Numbered from the stretch's first letter, positions 18,291-28,205 are shown. The stretch: DNA of 64,000 nt from Halarcobacter anaerophilus (GCF_006459125.1 NZ_CP041070.1:930001-994000); one strand, 5' to 3'. The notes: generated by a model from the sequence alone, not told the origin. Made by a program: numbers and translations.

Positions 18291-20879
18291 ATGTCAAAAA
18301 ACTTAGTAGATTATAAGGGAATAAAAGTAAAAAAAGAGCTCTATCCTTTGATAAAACATATTGAAGATGTTGATAAATATAGAGAAGAATTAGGAAGACT
18401 CAGCTCTTCATGGGATATTTTTGCTCTTTTAGGACAACTTGGTGATATAAATATAGATATAGGAAAAACAAAAGAAAATTTTTTAAATCTAACAACAACA
18501 TTATTAAATCATTTAAGCGATGAAACTGTTAAAAAAACAACACAAGAGATGCATTTTAAAGCCCAAGTGGCTATTGATATAGTAATCAGAAATTTATTTG
18601 AAAGAACGGCAGATATAGGATTTTTGGCAACAGACGATGATATTAGAGAATTTATATTGCATTTTGTATCAAAATATGACAAAGAGAGTAATCTTTTAAA
18701 AGATCAAATCAGAAAAAGATTTTTAGAGTATGTAAAAAAGTATTCAGTATATTATGATATTGTTTTAGCCGACACAAAAGGAAAAATTTTAGCCAGACTT
18801 GATGATAATATAAAAGTTGAAACTATAGACTCTAACTTGGTAAGTAAAATTTTAAATACGAGTGAAGAGTATGTTGAAACGTATAACTCTCACAATTTTC
18901 TACCTCAATATAAAAAATCTTTAGTTTACTCTTATAAAGTAACCAGAACAAATGATTTTAATTCAGAATCATTAGGAGTTTTATGCCTTTGTTTTAAATT
19001 TAACGATGAAATGCAAGGAATATTCAGCAATTTAGCCGATAAAAAAAATAAAGAAACCTTAGCTCTTTTAGATGAAGACGGATATGTGATTGCATCAAGT
19101 GACGAAAACTGTATCTCTTTAAATTCAAAACAAGAAATTGTATTAGATGAAGATTATAAAATAGTATCTTTTGCAGGAAGAGATTTTATTGCAAAAACAT
19201 GTTTGACAAACGGATATCAAGGCTTTAAAGGTCTAAAATGGTACGGACATATTATGATTCCCTTGGAGTATGCTTTTTTAAGTGAAGAATCAAATGCCAC
19301 AAAAGAGGTTGACGAACATATAATAGAAGCAATGATGGAAAATGAGCAACACTTTTCAAGAGAACTTAAAGAGGTTTTTAATAAAAGTAAAAATATCCAA
19401 GATAATCTAAGTCGTGTAATTTGGAACGGGAATGTTGCTCAAAGTAAAATAAACTCTTCAAATAGAGATTTTTCAAAATCACTGTTATCGGAAATAGGTG
19501 TTACAGGCTCAAAAGCAAACTCCTCTTTGAACAATTTAAATAGAACAATTATAAACTCTATTTTAAAAGATAGCGAGTTTTTATCTTCTCTTGCTATTGA
19601 TATTATGGACAGAAATCTCTATGAAAGGGCAAATGACTGCAGATGGTGGGCATTAACCACATATTTTAGAACTGCTTTTGACGACAATGATTCTTTAATA
19701 CATAAAGAAGAGGAGATCTCTTCTATATTAAAATATATAAATGATTTATATACTGTTTATACAAATCTTTTAGTATTTGACAAACATGGAAAAATCGTTG
19801 CCGTTTCAAATGAAAAAGAGAAACACTTAGTAGGAAAAGTTTTATCAAACAGCTGGGTTGAAAAAACATTAAACTTAAAAGATACTCAAAAATATTGTGT
19901 TTCAGATTTTGAAAAAACTACTCTATATGATAATGAATCAACATATATCTATTGCAGCGCTATTAGATCTTTTCAAGATGAAAACATTATAAACGGCGGA
20001 ATCGCAGTAGTATTCGATTCAAAACCGCAGTTTCAAGCTATGCTTCAAGAATCTCTTCCAAGTGACAACAGCTCTGTTTTTGCTTTGTTTACGGATAGAG
20101 ATAAAAATGTAATCTCTTCAACAAACGAAAGTATAACAGTAGATTCTAAAATAGATATCGAAGATAGATTTTTTCAACTTAAAAACGGTGAGAAAATAAG
20201 CGAAATAATAGAAATAGACAATAAATATTATGCTTTGGGAGTTAGATGTTCAAAAGGTTATAGAGAGTACAAAAGTGCAAGTGATGATTATATAAACGAT
20301 GTTTTTTGTTTAGTTTTTATTTATATCGGCAAAAAGTGTTTAAACGGTTTGTCTAAAATAAAAAGAAAAAAATTTATAAACAGCAATATTTTAAAAAAAT
20401 CTTTTGATAAAAACAGTGTCGAATTGGCAACTTTTAATTTAGGTAAAAAATTTCTGGCAGTTCATGCTAAAAACGTAATTGAATCCATAGGAACGGACAA
20501 ATTAGAAAAGTCTATTGAGATGGATAAAAAAAATCCTTTTAAAGGAATGGTCTTACATAAAGATAGATTAATATCGATTTTAGATATAAGAAGTTTTATA
20601 AATGAAGAGATAAAAGACGAAGATCTAAAAACAATAATTCTTTTAGAGTATGATAAAGACAATAAAGAGCACTGTATAGGAATTTTAGTCTCTTCTTTAG
20701 AGAGTATCTCAGTAGTAGAAGATAAAGCTATACAACAAATTCAAAGTCACTTTTTAGGAGCCGGAACTTTAGTTGAGAGTATTGTTGAAATCGATGATTT
20801 AGATGAACCTCAAGTTGCAATGATTTTGGATATTAAAAAAATCGACGATAATTTAACTCAAAGGGATAAAACTAATTAG
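18291..20879 (+). CDS. Soluble double-Cache protein with C-terminal CheW domain
   Basis: An 862-residue signalling protein. Two similar sensory units, about residues 90-330 and 430-690, each start with a helical FER/YER-containing segment and include a strand pattern like IVLADTKGKILARLD or LLVFDKHGKIVAVSN, typical of Cache/PAS-like folds. Residues ~705-850 match CheW: ATFNLGKKFLAVHAKNV, then GMVLHKDRLISILDIRSF. No signal peptide or membrane helix is apparent and there is no MCP hairpin domain. It therefore probably senses a cytosolic ligand and couples to CheA or receptor arrays through CheW. Monocistronic, ribosome binding site GAAGGGAG. Confidence 0.8.
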   Translation: MSKNLVDYKGIKVKKELYPLIKHIEDVDKYREELGRLSSSWDIFALLGQLGDINIDIGKTKENFLNLTTTLLNHLSDETVKKTTQEMHFKAQVAIDIVIRNLFERTADIGFLATDDDIREFILHFVSKYDKESNLLKDQIRKRFLEYVKKYSVYYDIVLADTKGKILARLDDNIKVETIDSNLVSKILNTSEEYVETYNSHNFLPQYKKSLVYSYKVTRTNDFNSESLGVLCLCFKFNDEMQGIFSNLADKKNKETLALLDEDGYVIASSDENCISLNSKQEIVLDEDYKIVSFAGRDFIAKTCLTNGYQGFKGLKWYGHIMIPLEYAFLSEESNATKEVDEHIIEAMMENEQHFSRELKEVFNKSKNIQDNLSRVIWNGNVAQSKINSSNRDFSKSLLSEIGVTGSKANSSLNNLNRTIINSILKDSEFLSSLAIDIMDRNLYERANDCRWWALTTYFRTAFDDNDSLIHKEEEISSILKYINDLYTVYTNLLVFDKHGKIVAVSNEKEKHLVGKVLSNSWVEKTLNLKDTQKYCVSDFEKTTLYDNESTYIYCSAIRSFQDENIINGGIAVVFDSKPQFQAMLQESLPSDNSSVFALFTDRDKNVISSTNESITVDSKIDIEDRFFQLKNGEKISEIIEIDNKYYALGVRCSKGYREYKSASDDYINDVFCLVFIYIGKKCLNGLSKIKRKKFINSNILKKSFDKNSVELATFNLGKKFLAVHAKNVIESIGTDKLEKSIEMDKKNPFKGMVLHKDRLISILDIRSFINEEIKDEDLKTIILLEYDKDNKEHCIGILVSSLESISVVEDKAIQQIQSHFLGAGTLVESIVEIDDLDEPQVAMILDIKKIDDNLTQRDKTN

Positions 20880-20940
20880 AAACTTATATGCTAGGTTAAA
20901 ACATTTTGGATAGAATTATAAGAAAATTTAAAGATAGAGA

Positions 20941-22671
20941 ATGTTTTTACCTACAACAAAAGAAGAGATGACTGCCCTTGGCTGGCAACAGTGTGATGTA
21001 ATATTAATAAGCGGTGATGCCTATATAGATTCTCCTTTTATAGGAGTTGCCGTAGTTGGAAGAATACTTGAAAACTTAGGTTTCAAAGTAGGAATTATAG
21101 GTCAGCCTGATTTAAACAGTGAAGATATAAAAAGACTTGGTGAACCAAGACTTTACTGGGGAGTAAGCGGCGGAAGTATTGATTCTATGGTTTCCAACTA
21201 TACTGCAACCAAAAAATTTAGAAACAGTGACGATTATACTCCGGGCGGTAAAAACGACAAAAGACCGGACAGAGCTACTTTAGTATATACAAATCTAATT
21301 AGAAGACATTTTAAAGATACAGTTCCTATTGTTCTTGGAGGAATAGAGGCTAGTTTAAGAAGAACTACTCATTATGATTTTTGGTCAAATCGTTTGCGAA
21401 AACCTATTTTATTTGATTCAAAAGCGGATTATCTTATTTATGGAATGGGAGAGACTGCAATAAGAGAGTTTTCAACTGCTCTTGATAAAGGTTTAAATCC
21501 CAAAGAGGTTAGGGGAGTTTGTTATATCTCAAAAGAACCTGTAGAAGAGTATATTCAACTGCCTAGCCATGATGAATGTTTAAAAAACAAAGAAAAATAT
21601 ATTGATCTTTTCGATGATTTTTATAAAAACAATGATCCCATAAGTGCAAAAGGACTCTGCCAAAAAATAGATAATAGATACTCTATACAAAATCCTCCTT
21701 GTGACTATTTAAATGAAGAAGAAATGGATGAGGTCTCTTCATATAAATATCAAAGAGATCTTCACCCTTTCCATAAACCCCAAGGTAAAGTTAAATGTTT
21801 GGAGACTATAAAATACTCTATTCAAACACACCACGGATGTTGGGGTGAATGTAATTTTTGTGCAATTGGAGTTCATCAAGGAAGAACTATTAGAACAAGA
21901 AGTGAAAAAAATATTCTTTGGGAAGCAAAAGAGTTTGTCAAAGACAAAGAGTTTAAAGGTATTATTTCCGATGTCGGAGGTCCTACTGCAAATATGTACG
22001 GTTATGAGTGTGGTAAAAAACTCAAAAAAGGAACTTGTGATGATATTAGATGCGTAGATTTTGACAGACTTTGCAAAGCTATGAAAGTAGATCATAGCAG
22101 ACACTTAAAACTTCTAAGAGATATAAGACAGGTTCCGGGAATCAAAAAAGCATTTGTTGCTTCGGGATTAAGATATGATTTTATTCCTGCTGATAAAAAG
22201 CATGGATATGAGTATTTAAAAGAGCTTGTAAATCATCATATAAGCGGGCAAATGAAAGTTGCTCCCGAACACACTTCCGACAGAGTTCTAAAACTTATGG
22301 GAAAGCCCGGGAAACAGCCTCTAATAGAGTTTAAAAAAATGTATGACAGATTAAATAAAGAAGCGGGTAAAAAGCAGTTTTTAACTTACTATTTAATTGC
22401 AGCACATCCCGGATGTGAAGAGAAAGATATGCATGAGCTAAAACAGTTCACTACCCATGAACTGAAAATGAATCCCGAACAAGCTCAAATTTTCACTCCT
22501 ACTCCGGGAACTTACTCTTCTGTTATGTATTATACTGAAATGGATCCTGTAAGCAGAAAAAAAATTTATGTTGAAAAAGAGAGAAACAGAAAAGAGAGAC
22601 AAAAAGACATTGTAATTGATAAAAAATATTATCAAAGAAGAAAAAAATCAAATAACGGAATGCAAAGCTAA
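20941..22671 (+). CDS. YgiQ family radical SAM protein
   Basis: Radical SAM enzyme of the YgiQ (UPF0313) family, whose reaction is unknown. The cluster motif CxxxCxxC is Cys300, Cys304 and Cys307 (HGCWGECNFC). The N-terminal half has a B12-binding-like Rossmann region (DVILISGDAYIDSPF, GIEASLRRTTHYD). The length of 576 is normal for the short form of the family. The C-terminus is strongly basic. ATG 20941 is the clear start. It is followed 8 bases later by a periplasmic thioredoxin gene. Confidence 0.93.
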   Translation: MFLPTTKEEMTALGWQQCDVILISGDAYIDSPFIGVAVVGRILENLGFKVGIIGQPDLNSEDIKRLGEPRLYWGVSGGSIDSMVSNYTATKKFRNSDDYTPGGKNDKRPDRATLVYTNLIRRHFKDTVPIVLGGIEASLRRTTHYDFWSNRLRKPILFDSKADYLIYGMGETAIREFSTALDKGLNPKEVRGVCYISKEPVEEYIQLPSHDECLKNKEKYIDLFDDFYKNNDPISAKGLCQKIDNRYSIQNPPCDYLNEEEMDEVSSYKYQRDLHPFHKPQGKVKCLETIKYSIQTHHGCWGECNFCAIGVHQGRTIRTRSEKNILWEAKEFVKDKEFKGIISDVGGPTANMYGYECGKKLKKGTCDDIRCVDFDRLCKAMKVDHSRHLKLLRDIRQVPGIKKAFVASGLRYDFIPADKKHGYEYLKELVNHHISGQMKVAPEHTSDRVLKLMGKPGKQPLIEFKKMYDRLNKEAGKKQFLTYYLIAAHPGCEEKDMHELKQFTTHELKMNPEQAQIFTPTPGTYSSVMYYTEMDPVSRKKIYVEKERNRKERQKDIVIDKKYYQRRKKSNNGMQS

Positions 22672-22679
22672 GGATTGTT

Positions 22680-23093
22680 ATGAAAAATTTTTTATTATTG
22701 TTATTAATAAGCGTTTGTACAAATGTATATGCAATATCTCCCGATTTTATAAAAATTATGGGATATGAATCAACATATGACAAGGCTTTACAAAAAGCAA
22801 AAAAAGAGAATAAAAATATAATGATGGTAGTTGTTCAGAAATCTTGTCCCTGGTGCAGGAAAATGGAAAAACAGACACTAAAAAAAGAGCAAATAGATAG
22901 TTTGATTAAAAAAAGATTTATTCCTTTGTTAGTTGACGAAGCATCAAAAGATTATCCTAAAAAATTTGAGGCGAAACTCTTCCCTACAACTATATTTATA
23001 GATATAAAAAATGAGAAACAAATAAGTAAAGTTTTAGGCTATAAAAATAAAAAAGAGTTTAAAAAAATTTTAGAAGAGGTTAATAAAAAATGA
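22680..23093 (+). CDS. Periplasmic thioredoxin-fold protein
   Basis: A 137-residue exported protein (signal peptide to about Ala18) with a thioredoxin fold. The redox motif is CPWC (Cys56, Cys59) in VVQKSCPWCRKME, and the cis-Pro strand is LFPTTIFID. This resembles the DUF255/thioredoxin_7 group of periplasmic thiol reductases and oxidases. Its stop overlaps the start of the next gene by 4 bases, so the two products probably work together. Confidence 0.85.
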   Translation: MKNFLLLLLISVCTNVYAISPDFIKIMGYESTYDKALQKAKKENKNIMMVVVQKSCPWCRKMEKQTLKKEQIDSLIKKRFIPLLVDEASKDYPKKFEAKLFPTTIFIDIKNEKQISKVLGYKNKKEFKKILEEVNKK

Positions 23094-23527
23094 AAAAATT
23101 AATTCTGTTTCTACTTTTTACTCTCTACTCTTTTGCTGTTACGCCATACTCTTTGGAAAATTTAAAAGAGGTAAATTTAAAAGTTTTAAACAAAAAAAAT
23201 GAGATCTCAGAAAAACTTGAAAAAAGACTTAACGAAGATATTAAAGTTAAACTTGAAAAAGCGGGAATAAAAACAAAAACGGAAAAATATTCAAATTTTC
23301 TTGTGAAGATAAAAATCAATAAGATTAAAGATATAAATTTTGTAAGAACATCAATAATGATAAGTGAAGATGTAATTCCTTTAAGAGACAAAGATGTTGA
23401 GGCTTTGGCTATAACATATAAAAAAGACGACAGTTTTGAAGCTGAAAATTTAGAAAAAGATATTTATGAATCAATAGTCGACTATCTTTTAGAAGATTTT
23501 TTAGAACAATACAAAGATGAAAATTAG
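23090..23527 (+). CDS. Exported protein of unknown function
   Basis: A 145-residue protein with a signal peptide (MKKLILFLLFTLYSFA) and a charged, helix-rich mature part without Cys. I do not recognise it. A pattern of one long helix (ISEKLEKRLNEDIKVKLEKAG) and strands suggests a small alpha/beta domain. It is translationally coupled (ATGA) to the upstream thioredoxin, so it may be a client or partner. Confidence 0.7.
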   Translation: MKKLILFLLFTLYSFAVTPYSLENLKEVNLKVLNKKNEISEKLEKRLNEDIKVKLEKAGIKTKTEKYSNFLVKIKINKIKDINFVRTSIMISEDVIPLRDKDVEALAITYKKDDSFEAENLEKDIYESIVDYLLEDFLEQYKDEN

Positions 23528-23617
23528 ACTCTGTCTTATTAAAGTTATAGAGAGATTTGGATAAAATTACACTCTTTTTTAAAACACAAGATAAAAGTAT
23601 TGATAAGGAAACAGAAG

Positions 23618-24187
23618 ATGAAAAAACTTTTTTTAATCATTGGAGCGCCAGGTTCAGGTAAAACTACAGATGCAGAATTAATTGCGGAAAAACACCCGAA
23701 TATTACCCACTACTCAACAGGAGATATGTTTAGAGCAGAAGTTGCAAGCGGGTCTCAAAGAGGTCAATTAATCGACTCATATGTATCAAAAGGAAATTTA
23801 GTACCTATTGATATTGTAATTGAAACAATTGTTGGTGCAATCAAAAAAGCTCCTACTGAAGTTGTTGTTATTGACGGATACCCAAGAAGCGGTGAACAAA
23901 TGACGGAACTTGATAAATATCTGGCAACAGAGAGTGAAGTAGAGTTAGTAAACACTATTGAAGTTGAAGTATCTGAAGAAGTGGCAAAAGATAGAGTATT
24001 GGGAAGAGCAAGAGGTGCTGATGATAATGTTGAAGTATTCAATAACAGAATGAAAGTTTATACTGAACCTTTAGCGCAGATTCAAGAGTTCTATACACAA
24101 AAAAATATTTTGAAAAAAATCAACGGTGAAAGAACTATTGAAGAGATTGTAAATGAAATGGATAAATTTATCCAATCAAGAATCTAA
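23618..24187 (+). CDS. adk: Adenylate kinase
   Basis: Interconverts ATP + AMP and 2 ADP. The 189-residue protein has the P-loop GAPGSGKTT (residues 9-17), the AMP-binding TGDMFRAE and [13 protein letters not shown] segments, and a short lid without the zinc Cys residues ([17 protein letters not shown]). I chose ATG 23618, which has an AAGGA ribosome binding site, over an upstream in-frame TTG at 23600 that would add six non-conserved residues. It overlaps the following cinA-like start by one base (TAATG). Confidence 0.96.
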   Translation: MKKLFLIIGAPGSGKTTDAELIAEKHPNITHYSTGDMFRAEVASGSQRGQLIDSYVSKGNLVPIDIVIETIVGAIKKAPTEVVVIDGYPRSGEQMTELDKYLATESEVELVNTIEVEVSEEVAKDRVLGRARGADDNVEVFNNRMKVYTEPLAQIQEFYTQKNILKKINGERTIEEIVNEMDKFIQSRI

Positions 24188-24945
24188 TGAATAAAAAAGT
24201 TAATTTTTACTCTGTAATAATAGGTACGGAGTTACTTAACGGGCGAAGAAAAGATGCCCATTTTTCTTTTTTAAATGAACAATTACTAAAAAGAGGCTGG
24301 AGACATAAAGCCTCTTTCGTAATTGAAGATGACACTACACTAATGGAAAATATCTATAATCTTATAAAAGCTGATGAAAATTCCGTAATGTTCAGTTACG
24401 GAGGAATAGGTTCGACTCCCGATGATTATACTAGAGAAGTAGCAGGGAAAGTTTTTACTAACGGTAAAATGGAATATAACCGAGAATCAAAAAGATTAAT
24501 TGAAAAACAGTTCAAAGAAGAGGCATATCCTCATAGAATTCATATGGCAAATTTGCCGCTAAATGCGAAATTGTTAAAAAATGTAGTAAATAATGTTCCC
24601 GGGTTTTATTTAGAAGATAGATTTTTCTTTACTCCTGGATTCCCTTCTATGAGCCAAGCAATGGTTATTGAAGCTTTGGATAAATATTATACGAAAAATC
24701 TTTTACAAAGATATAGAAAAACATTAACTGCCCAATGCAGTGAAAATGATTTAATAAATATTATGAAAATTGTTCCAAAAGAGGTTGAGCTTTCATCTTT
24801 ACCAAGAATGATTGATGATAGAAAAATGGTTGTAATCTCTTTAAGTTCGGAAAACAAACTGTTAGTTGAAAACTATTTTCAAAAATTTGTAGACTTTTTA
24901 GAACAAACTTCTATTGAATATATTTTAGAAGATATAAGCAAATAG
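24187..24945 (+). CDS. CinA-like molybdopterin-binding domain protein
   Basis: A 252-residue protein of the MoCF/CinA N-terminal fold. Marks are SVIIGTELLNGRRKDAH near the start and MFSYGGIGSTPDDYTRE (the GGxGxTxDD nucleotide/cofactor loop). It lacks the CinA C-terminal deamidase domain, as do many epsilon-proteobacterial homologs. The family includes ADP-ribose pyrophosphatases and competence/damage-inducible proteins; the substrate is not evident. It is coupled to adk by a one-base overlap. Confidence 0.85.
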   Translation: MNKKVNFYSVIIGTELLNGRRKDAHFSFLNEQLLKRGWRHKASFVIEDDTTLMENIYNLIKADENSVMFSYGGIGSTPDDYTREVAGKVFTNGKMEYNRESKRLIEKQFKEEAYPHRIHMANLPLNAKLLKNVVNNVPGFYLEDRFFFTPGFPSMSQAMVIEALDKYYTKNLLQRYRKTLTAQCSENDLINIMKIVPKEVELSSLPRMIDDRKMVVISLSSENKLLVENYFQKFVDFLEQTSIEYILEDISK

Positions 24946-25039
24946 CTTTTTATATCTTTTCAAACTCCCTGTATCTCGCAAACTTTTCTTAAAAAAAATA
25001 TTTTAAGATTATTTTTAGCTAAATTATTTTTTTATGATT

Positions 25040-25045
25040 TATAAT
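25040..25045 (+). promoter_or_regulatory. Probable -10 box of the 2OG-Fe(II) oxygenase gene
   Basis: TATAAT, 33 bases before the start codon, in an AT-rich gap (24946-25077) with no gene. Confidence 0.45.
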
Positions 25046-25077
25046 TCTGTTGTATAAATTTTATTAAGCAGGTATAA

Positions 25078-25797
25078 ATGACAAAACAAAAACTTGAGCA
25101 AATTAGTAATTATGTATATTGTGACAGTCTTTTAAACTCACTTGATATTGAGACAAAATTACTTCCTAACCCTTATTACGATTATCCTTATTTGATAATA
25201 AAGGATTTTTTCTCTAAAGAGGTGTGCAGTGAAATAATTAAATCAATTAAAAAAGACGAAGATGCAATTGATGCAAAAGTTAAGTCAAAAAATTATGCAA
25301 ATCATATAAATAAAAATATAAGAAAAACAAAAATTTATAAACTAGAACAAGAGTATAAAAAAATTTATAATAAAATGTTCAAACTTCATCAAGCAAAAAT
25401 TGAAAATTTTTTTAATATAGCTCTTACTACAAGTACGAAAATACAAGTTCTTGAATATACTAAAGGCTCTTTTTACGTGGCTCACAGCGATGATTCAAAT
25501 ATGATAAGAAAAGATGATAATCTAATAGGCTTTAAAAGAATTTCAAATAATAGAAAACTAACAAGCGTGCTTTTCGCGACAGGTCACGGCAGCAGTGGTG
25601 ATATTAACAGTTTTTTTGGAGGAGAACTTCTTTTTAATTATCTTTATGATGAAAAGGGAAATAATATTAAAATAGAACCGGATGCCGGAGATATGATTTT
25701 GTTTTTAAGTAATCCATATTTTACCCATGAAGTTTTGGAAGTAAAAAGCGGATATAGATTATCAATAGTTCAATGGCATGATGCTTTGATAAATTAA
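25078..25797 (+). CDS. 2-oxoglutarate/Fe(II)-dependent oxygenase
   Basis: Prolyl-4-hydroxylase-like dioxygenase, 239 residues. The iron-binding HxD...H triad is His136, Asp138 and His217. Arg227 (GYRLS) is in the position that binds the 2-oxoglutarate carboxylate. The double-stranded beta-helix spans about residues 120-235, with a GGELLF strand between. There is no signal peptide, so it is cytosolic. The target (protein side chain or small molecule) cannot be read from the sequence. Its own promoter and flanking gaps suggest a single-gene unit. Confidence 0.88.
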   Translation: MTKQKLEQISNYVYCDSLLNSLDIETKLLPNPYYDYPYLIIKDFFSKEVCSEIIKSIKKDEDAIDAKVKSKNYANHINKNIRKTKIYKLEQEYKKIYNKMFKLHQAKIENFFNIALTTSTKIQVLEYTKGSFYVAHSDDSNMIRKDDNLIGFKRISNNRKLTSVLFATGHGSSGDINSFFGGELLFNYLYDEKGNNIKIEPDAGDMILFLSNPYFTHEVLEVKSGYRLSIVQWHDALIN

Positions 25798-25824
25798 GTA
25801 ATTTTTTTTCTATCTTTATTAAGT

Positions 25825-25830
25825 TATAAT
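25825..25830 (+). promoter_or_regulatory. Probable -10 box of zntB-mgtE
   Basis: TATAAT, 33 bases before the zntB start, preceded by a T-rich tract. It is the likely promoter for both transport genes. Confidence 0.5.
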
Positions 25831-25862
25831 ATTTTTTTATAAACTCAATAAAAAGGTAAAAT

Positions 25863-26837
25863 ATGGATCAAAATGGATTATCTCATGCTTTAATTTTAGA
25901 TAAAAAGGGTGGAGCCAAAGAGATTTCATATGAACAAATAAGCAGTTTTGAGAAATCTCAAGGAATTTTATGGGTTCATTTTGATTATACGAATCCTCAA
26001 GCAATTCAATGGATTACGGACAAAAGTAATATAGACCCCATAGCTGTGGAACTTCTTCTTGCAGAAGATACAAGACCTAGAACTATAGTATTAGAAGATA
26101 ATGTTTTACTTGCATTAAGAGCCGTTGATTTAAACCCTGATTCAAACCCCGAAGAGATGATATCTTTAAGACTTTTTATAAGTGAAAATTTGATTATTAC
26201 TACCAAAAAAAGAGATTTACTCTCTATTAAAGATCTTCTTACTCTTTTTAAACAAAAAAAAGGACCTGTCAACAGCTCAGAGTTTTTGATTACAATAACA
26301 GACAGGCTAACTTTTAGAATGGACGGAACAATTGATAAAATAGAAGATAGAGTCTCTGAAGTTGAAGAGCTGTTGCTTGAATCGGACGATAATATGGAGT
26401 TAAGAAGTAAAATAGCAGCGATTAGAAGAGAAGCAATTACTATAAGAAGATATTTATCTCCTCAAAAAGAGGCTATTTCTTTGTTATACCATGAAAAGGT
26501 TTCATGGCTGGATGATTACAACAGAATAGAGTTAAGAGAGGTTAATAATCAGTTAGTCAATTATATTGAAGATTTAGATTCAATTAATGAAAAAATCACC
26601 TTGATAAAAGATGAACTTACAAATATAAGAAGTGATCAAATGAATCAAAGGATGTACGTATTATCTATTATTTCCGTTATTTTTCTTCCTTTGAGTTTTT
26701 TAACGGGACTTTTCGGTATAAACGTAGGAGGAATACCGGGAGCACAGGATAGCAGCTCTTTTGAAATTTTCTCTGTTCTTCTTATTGGTATAGGATTTTT
26801 ACAGTTTTTGATATTAAAAAAATATAAATGGATTTAA
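25863..26837 (+). CDS. zntB: ZntB-like divalent cation transporter (CorA superfamily)
   Basis: Inner-membrane transporter of the CorA superfamily. The large cytosolic N-terminal domain is followed by two C-terminal membrane helices, with the pore loop GLFGINVGGIPG. GIN in place of the CorA GMN, together with the following VGGIPG, is the pattern of the ZntB (zinc) branch. The LAEDTRPRT motif near residue 70 is also ZntB-like. The length of 324 is normal. It is one base upstream of mgtE, so the pair is probably co-expressed. Whether it moves Zn or Mg, in or out, cannot be settled from sequence. Confidence 0.9.
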   Translation: MDQNGLSHALILDKKGGAKEISYEQISSFEKSQGILWVHFDYTNPQAIQWITDKSNIDPIAVELLLAEDTRPRTIVLEDNVLLALRAVDLNPDSNPEEMISLRLFISENLIITTKKRDLLSIKDLLTLFKQKKGPVNSSEFLITITDRLTFRMDGTIDKIEDRVSEVEELLLESDDNMELRSKIAAIRREAITIRRYLSPQKEAISLLYHEKVSWLDDYNRIELREVNNQLVNYIEDLDSINEKITLIKDELTNIRSDQMNQRMYVLSIISVIFLPLSFLTGLFGINVGGIPGAQDSSSFEIFSVLLIGIGFLQFLILKKYKWI

Positions 26838-26838
26838 G

Positions 26839-28197
26839 ATGGAAGAAAAAATCATAGAGTTAAAAAATTATTTATTAGACGCAATTGAAAATTATAAAAA
26901 AGGTAATTTTGAAGAACACCCTTATGATCTTGCAAAAGAGCTTGAAAAATTAAGAGATTTAGATGAAACCGAATATGAATCTATTTGTAAAAAGATTCCA
27001 AGTGAACTTTTTGCCGAAATCCTTTGTGAAATGCCAAGCTATATTCAAGAAGAGATTGTTGAGGTAATAAGTGATAAAAAAGTTGCAAATATTGCTTCAA
27101 ATATGGATAGTGACGATGCTTCGGAATTTATCTATAATATCTCTCAAAAAGACGAAGAGGCTGCTCAAACTATTCTTTCCAAATTGGATGAAGAAGATAA
27201 ACAGATAATTGAAAAATTAAACTCTTATGAAGAGAATGAAGCAGGTTCCTATATGCAAAGCGAGTTGTTTATGGCAACGTTAAACGAACAAATAGGAACA
27301 GCATTAAAAAGATTAAAAAAGTTAAAAAACGAAGATCATTTAGATAATATTTTTCATGTCTTTTTAGTTGATAAAAAGGGTAAACTAATAGGTTCAATCG
27401 GTCTTGAAGAGTTGATTTTATTTGATAAAGAGCAAGGTTTTAATGAAATTCCCCAAGATAAAATAAAAAACTATGCCTGTAACCATAAAAGCGATATAAG
27501 CGAAGTAGTTGAAATGTTTACCCACTACAATCTAAGTTCTTTGGCAATAGTTGATGAAAAAGAGAAACTTATAGGAAGAATTACCCATGATGATATTCAT
27601 GACGTAATTCAAGAACAAGATACAAAACAAATCTACTCTTTAGCAGGGGTTAACGATGATGCCGAGCATGAAGAGAGTATTTATTTAATAGGGAAAAAAA
27701 GAGCAGTGTGGTTGGGTATAAACTTAATAACTGCAATTTTAGCTTCAGTAGTAATCGGTCTTTTTGATTCTACTATTCAATCTTTAGTTGCTCTTGCGGT
27801 GTTAATGCCGATAGTTGCATCAATGGGCGGAAATGCGGGAACTCAAACCTTAACCGTAACCGTAAGACAAATGGCTTTGGGGGAAATTAGTTATGAAGAT
27901 GCAAAAAAAACTATTACAAAAGAGGTTTTAATCTCTTTGGCAAACGGTTTTTTATTTGCTTTAGTTATAGGAATAATAGCTTTTCTTTGGTTTAAAATTC
28001 CTCTTTTAGGTTTAGTAATAGCTTTATCAATGATTATAAATCTTTTAAGTGCAGGATTTTTCGGTGCGGTAATACCTATACTTTTAGAAAAGTTTGAGAT
28101 TGATCCTGCTATTGGTTCGACGGTTATTCTAACAACGGTAACTGACGTGGTGGGTTTTTTCAGCTTTTTAGGTTTGGCAACGATAATTTTACTTTAA
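26839..28197 (+). CDS. mgtE: Magnesium transporter MgtE
   Basis: Mg2+ channel/transporter. It has an N-terminal superhelical domain (residues ~30-130), two CBS domains (~135-260), a plug helix, and a five-helix membrane region (~285-452). The pore signature MPIVASMGGNAGTQTLTV is intact. The length of 452 is typical. Mg2+ binding to the cytosolic domains gates the channel in characterised members. It is directly downstream of zntB. Confidence 0.96.
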   Translation: MEEKIIELKNYLLDAIENYKKGNFEEHPYDLAKELEKLRDLDETEYESICKKIPSELFAEILCEMPSYIQEEIVEVISDKKVANIASNMDSDDASEFIYNISQKDEEAAQTILSKLDEEDKQIIEKLNSYEENEAGSYMQSELFMATLNEQIGTALKRLKKLKNEDHLDNIFHVFLVDKKGKLIGSIGLEELILFDKEQGFNEIPQDKIKNYACNHKSDISEVVEMFTHYNLSSLAIVDEKEKLIGRITHDDIHDVIQEQDTKQIYSLAGVNDDAEHEESIYLIGKKRAVWLGINLITAILASVVIGLFDSTIQSLVALAVLMPIVASMGGNAGTQTLTVTVRQMALGEISYEDAKKTITKEVLISLANGFLFALVIGIIAFLWFKIPLLGLVIALSMIINLLSAGFFGAVIPILLEKFEIDPAIGSTVILTTVTDVVGFFSFLGLATIILL

Positions 28198-28205
28198 ATA
28201 AGGAG

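Noticed and set aside
23600-23617. TTG start for adk
   Set aside because: ATG 23618 has the better-spaced AAGGA site and starts exactly at the family's [16 protein letters not shown].
24411-24425. GGTTCGACTCCCG, which resembles a tRNA T-arm
   Set aside because: It lies inside the conserved GGIGSTPDD coding segment of the CinA-like gene, and no acceptor or anticodon arms surround it.
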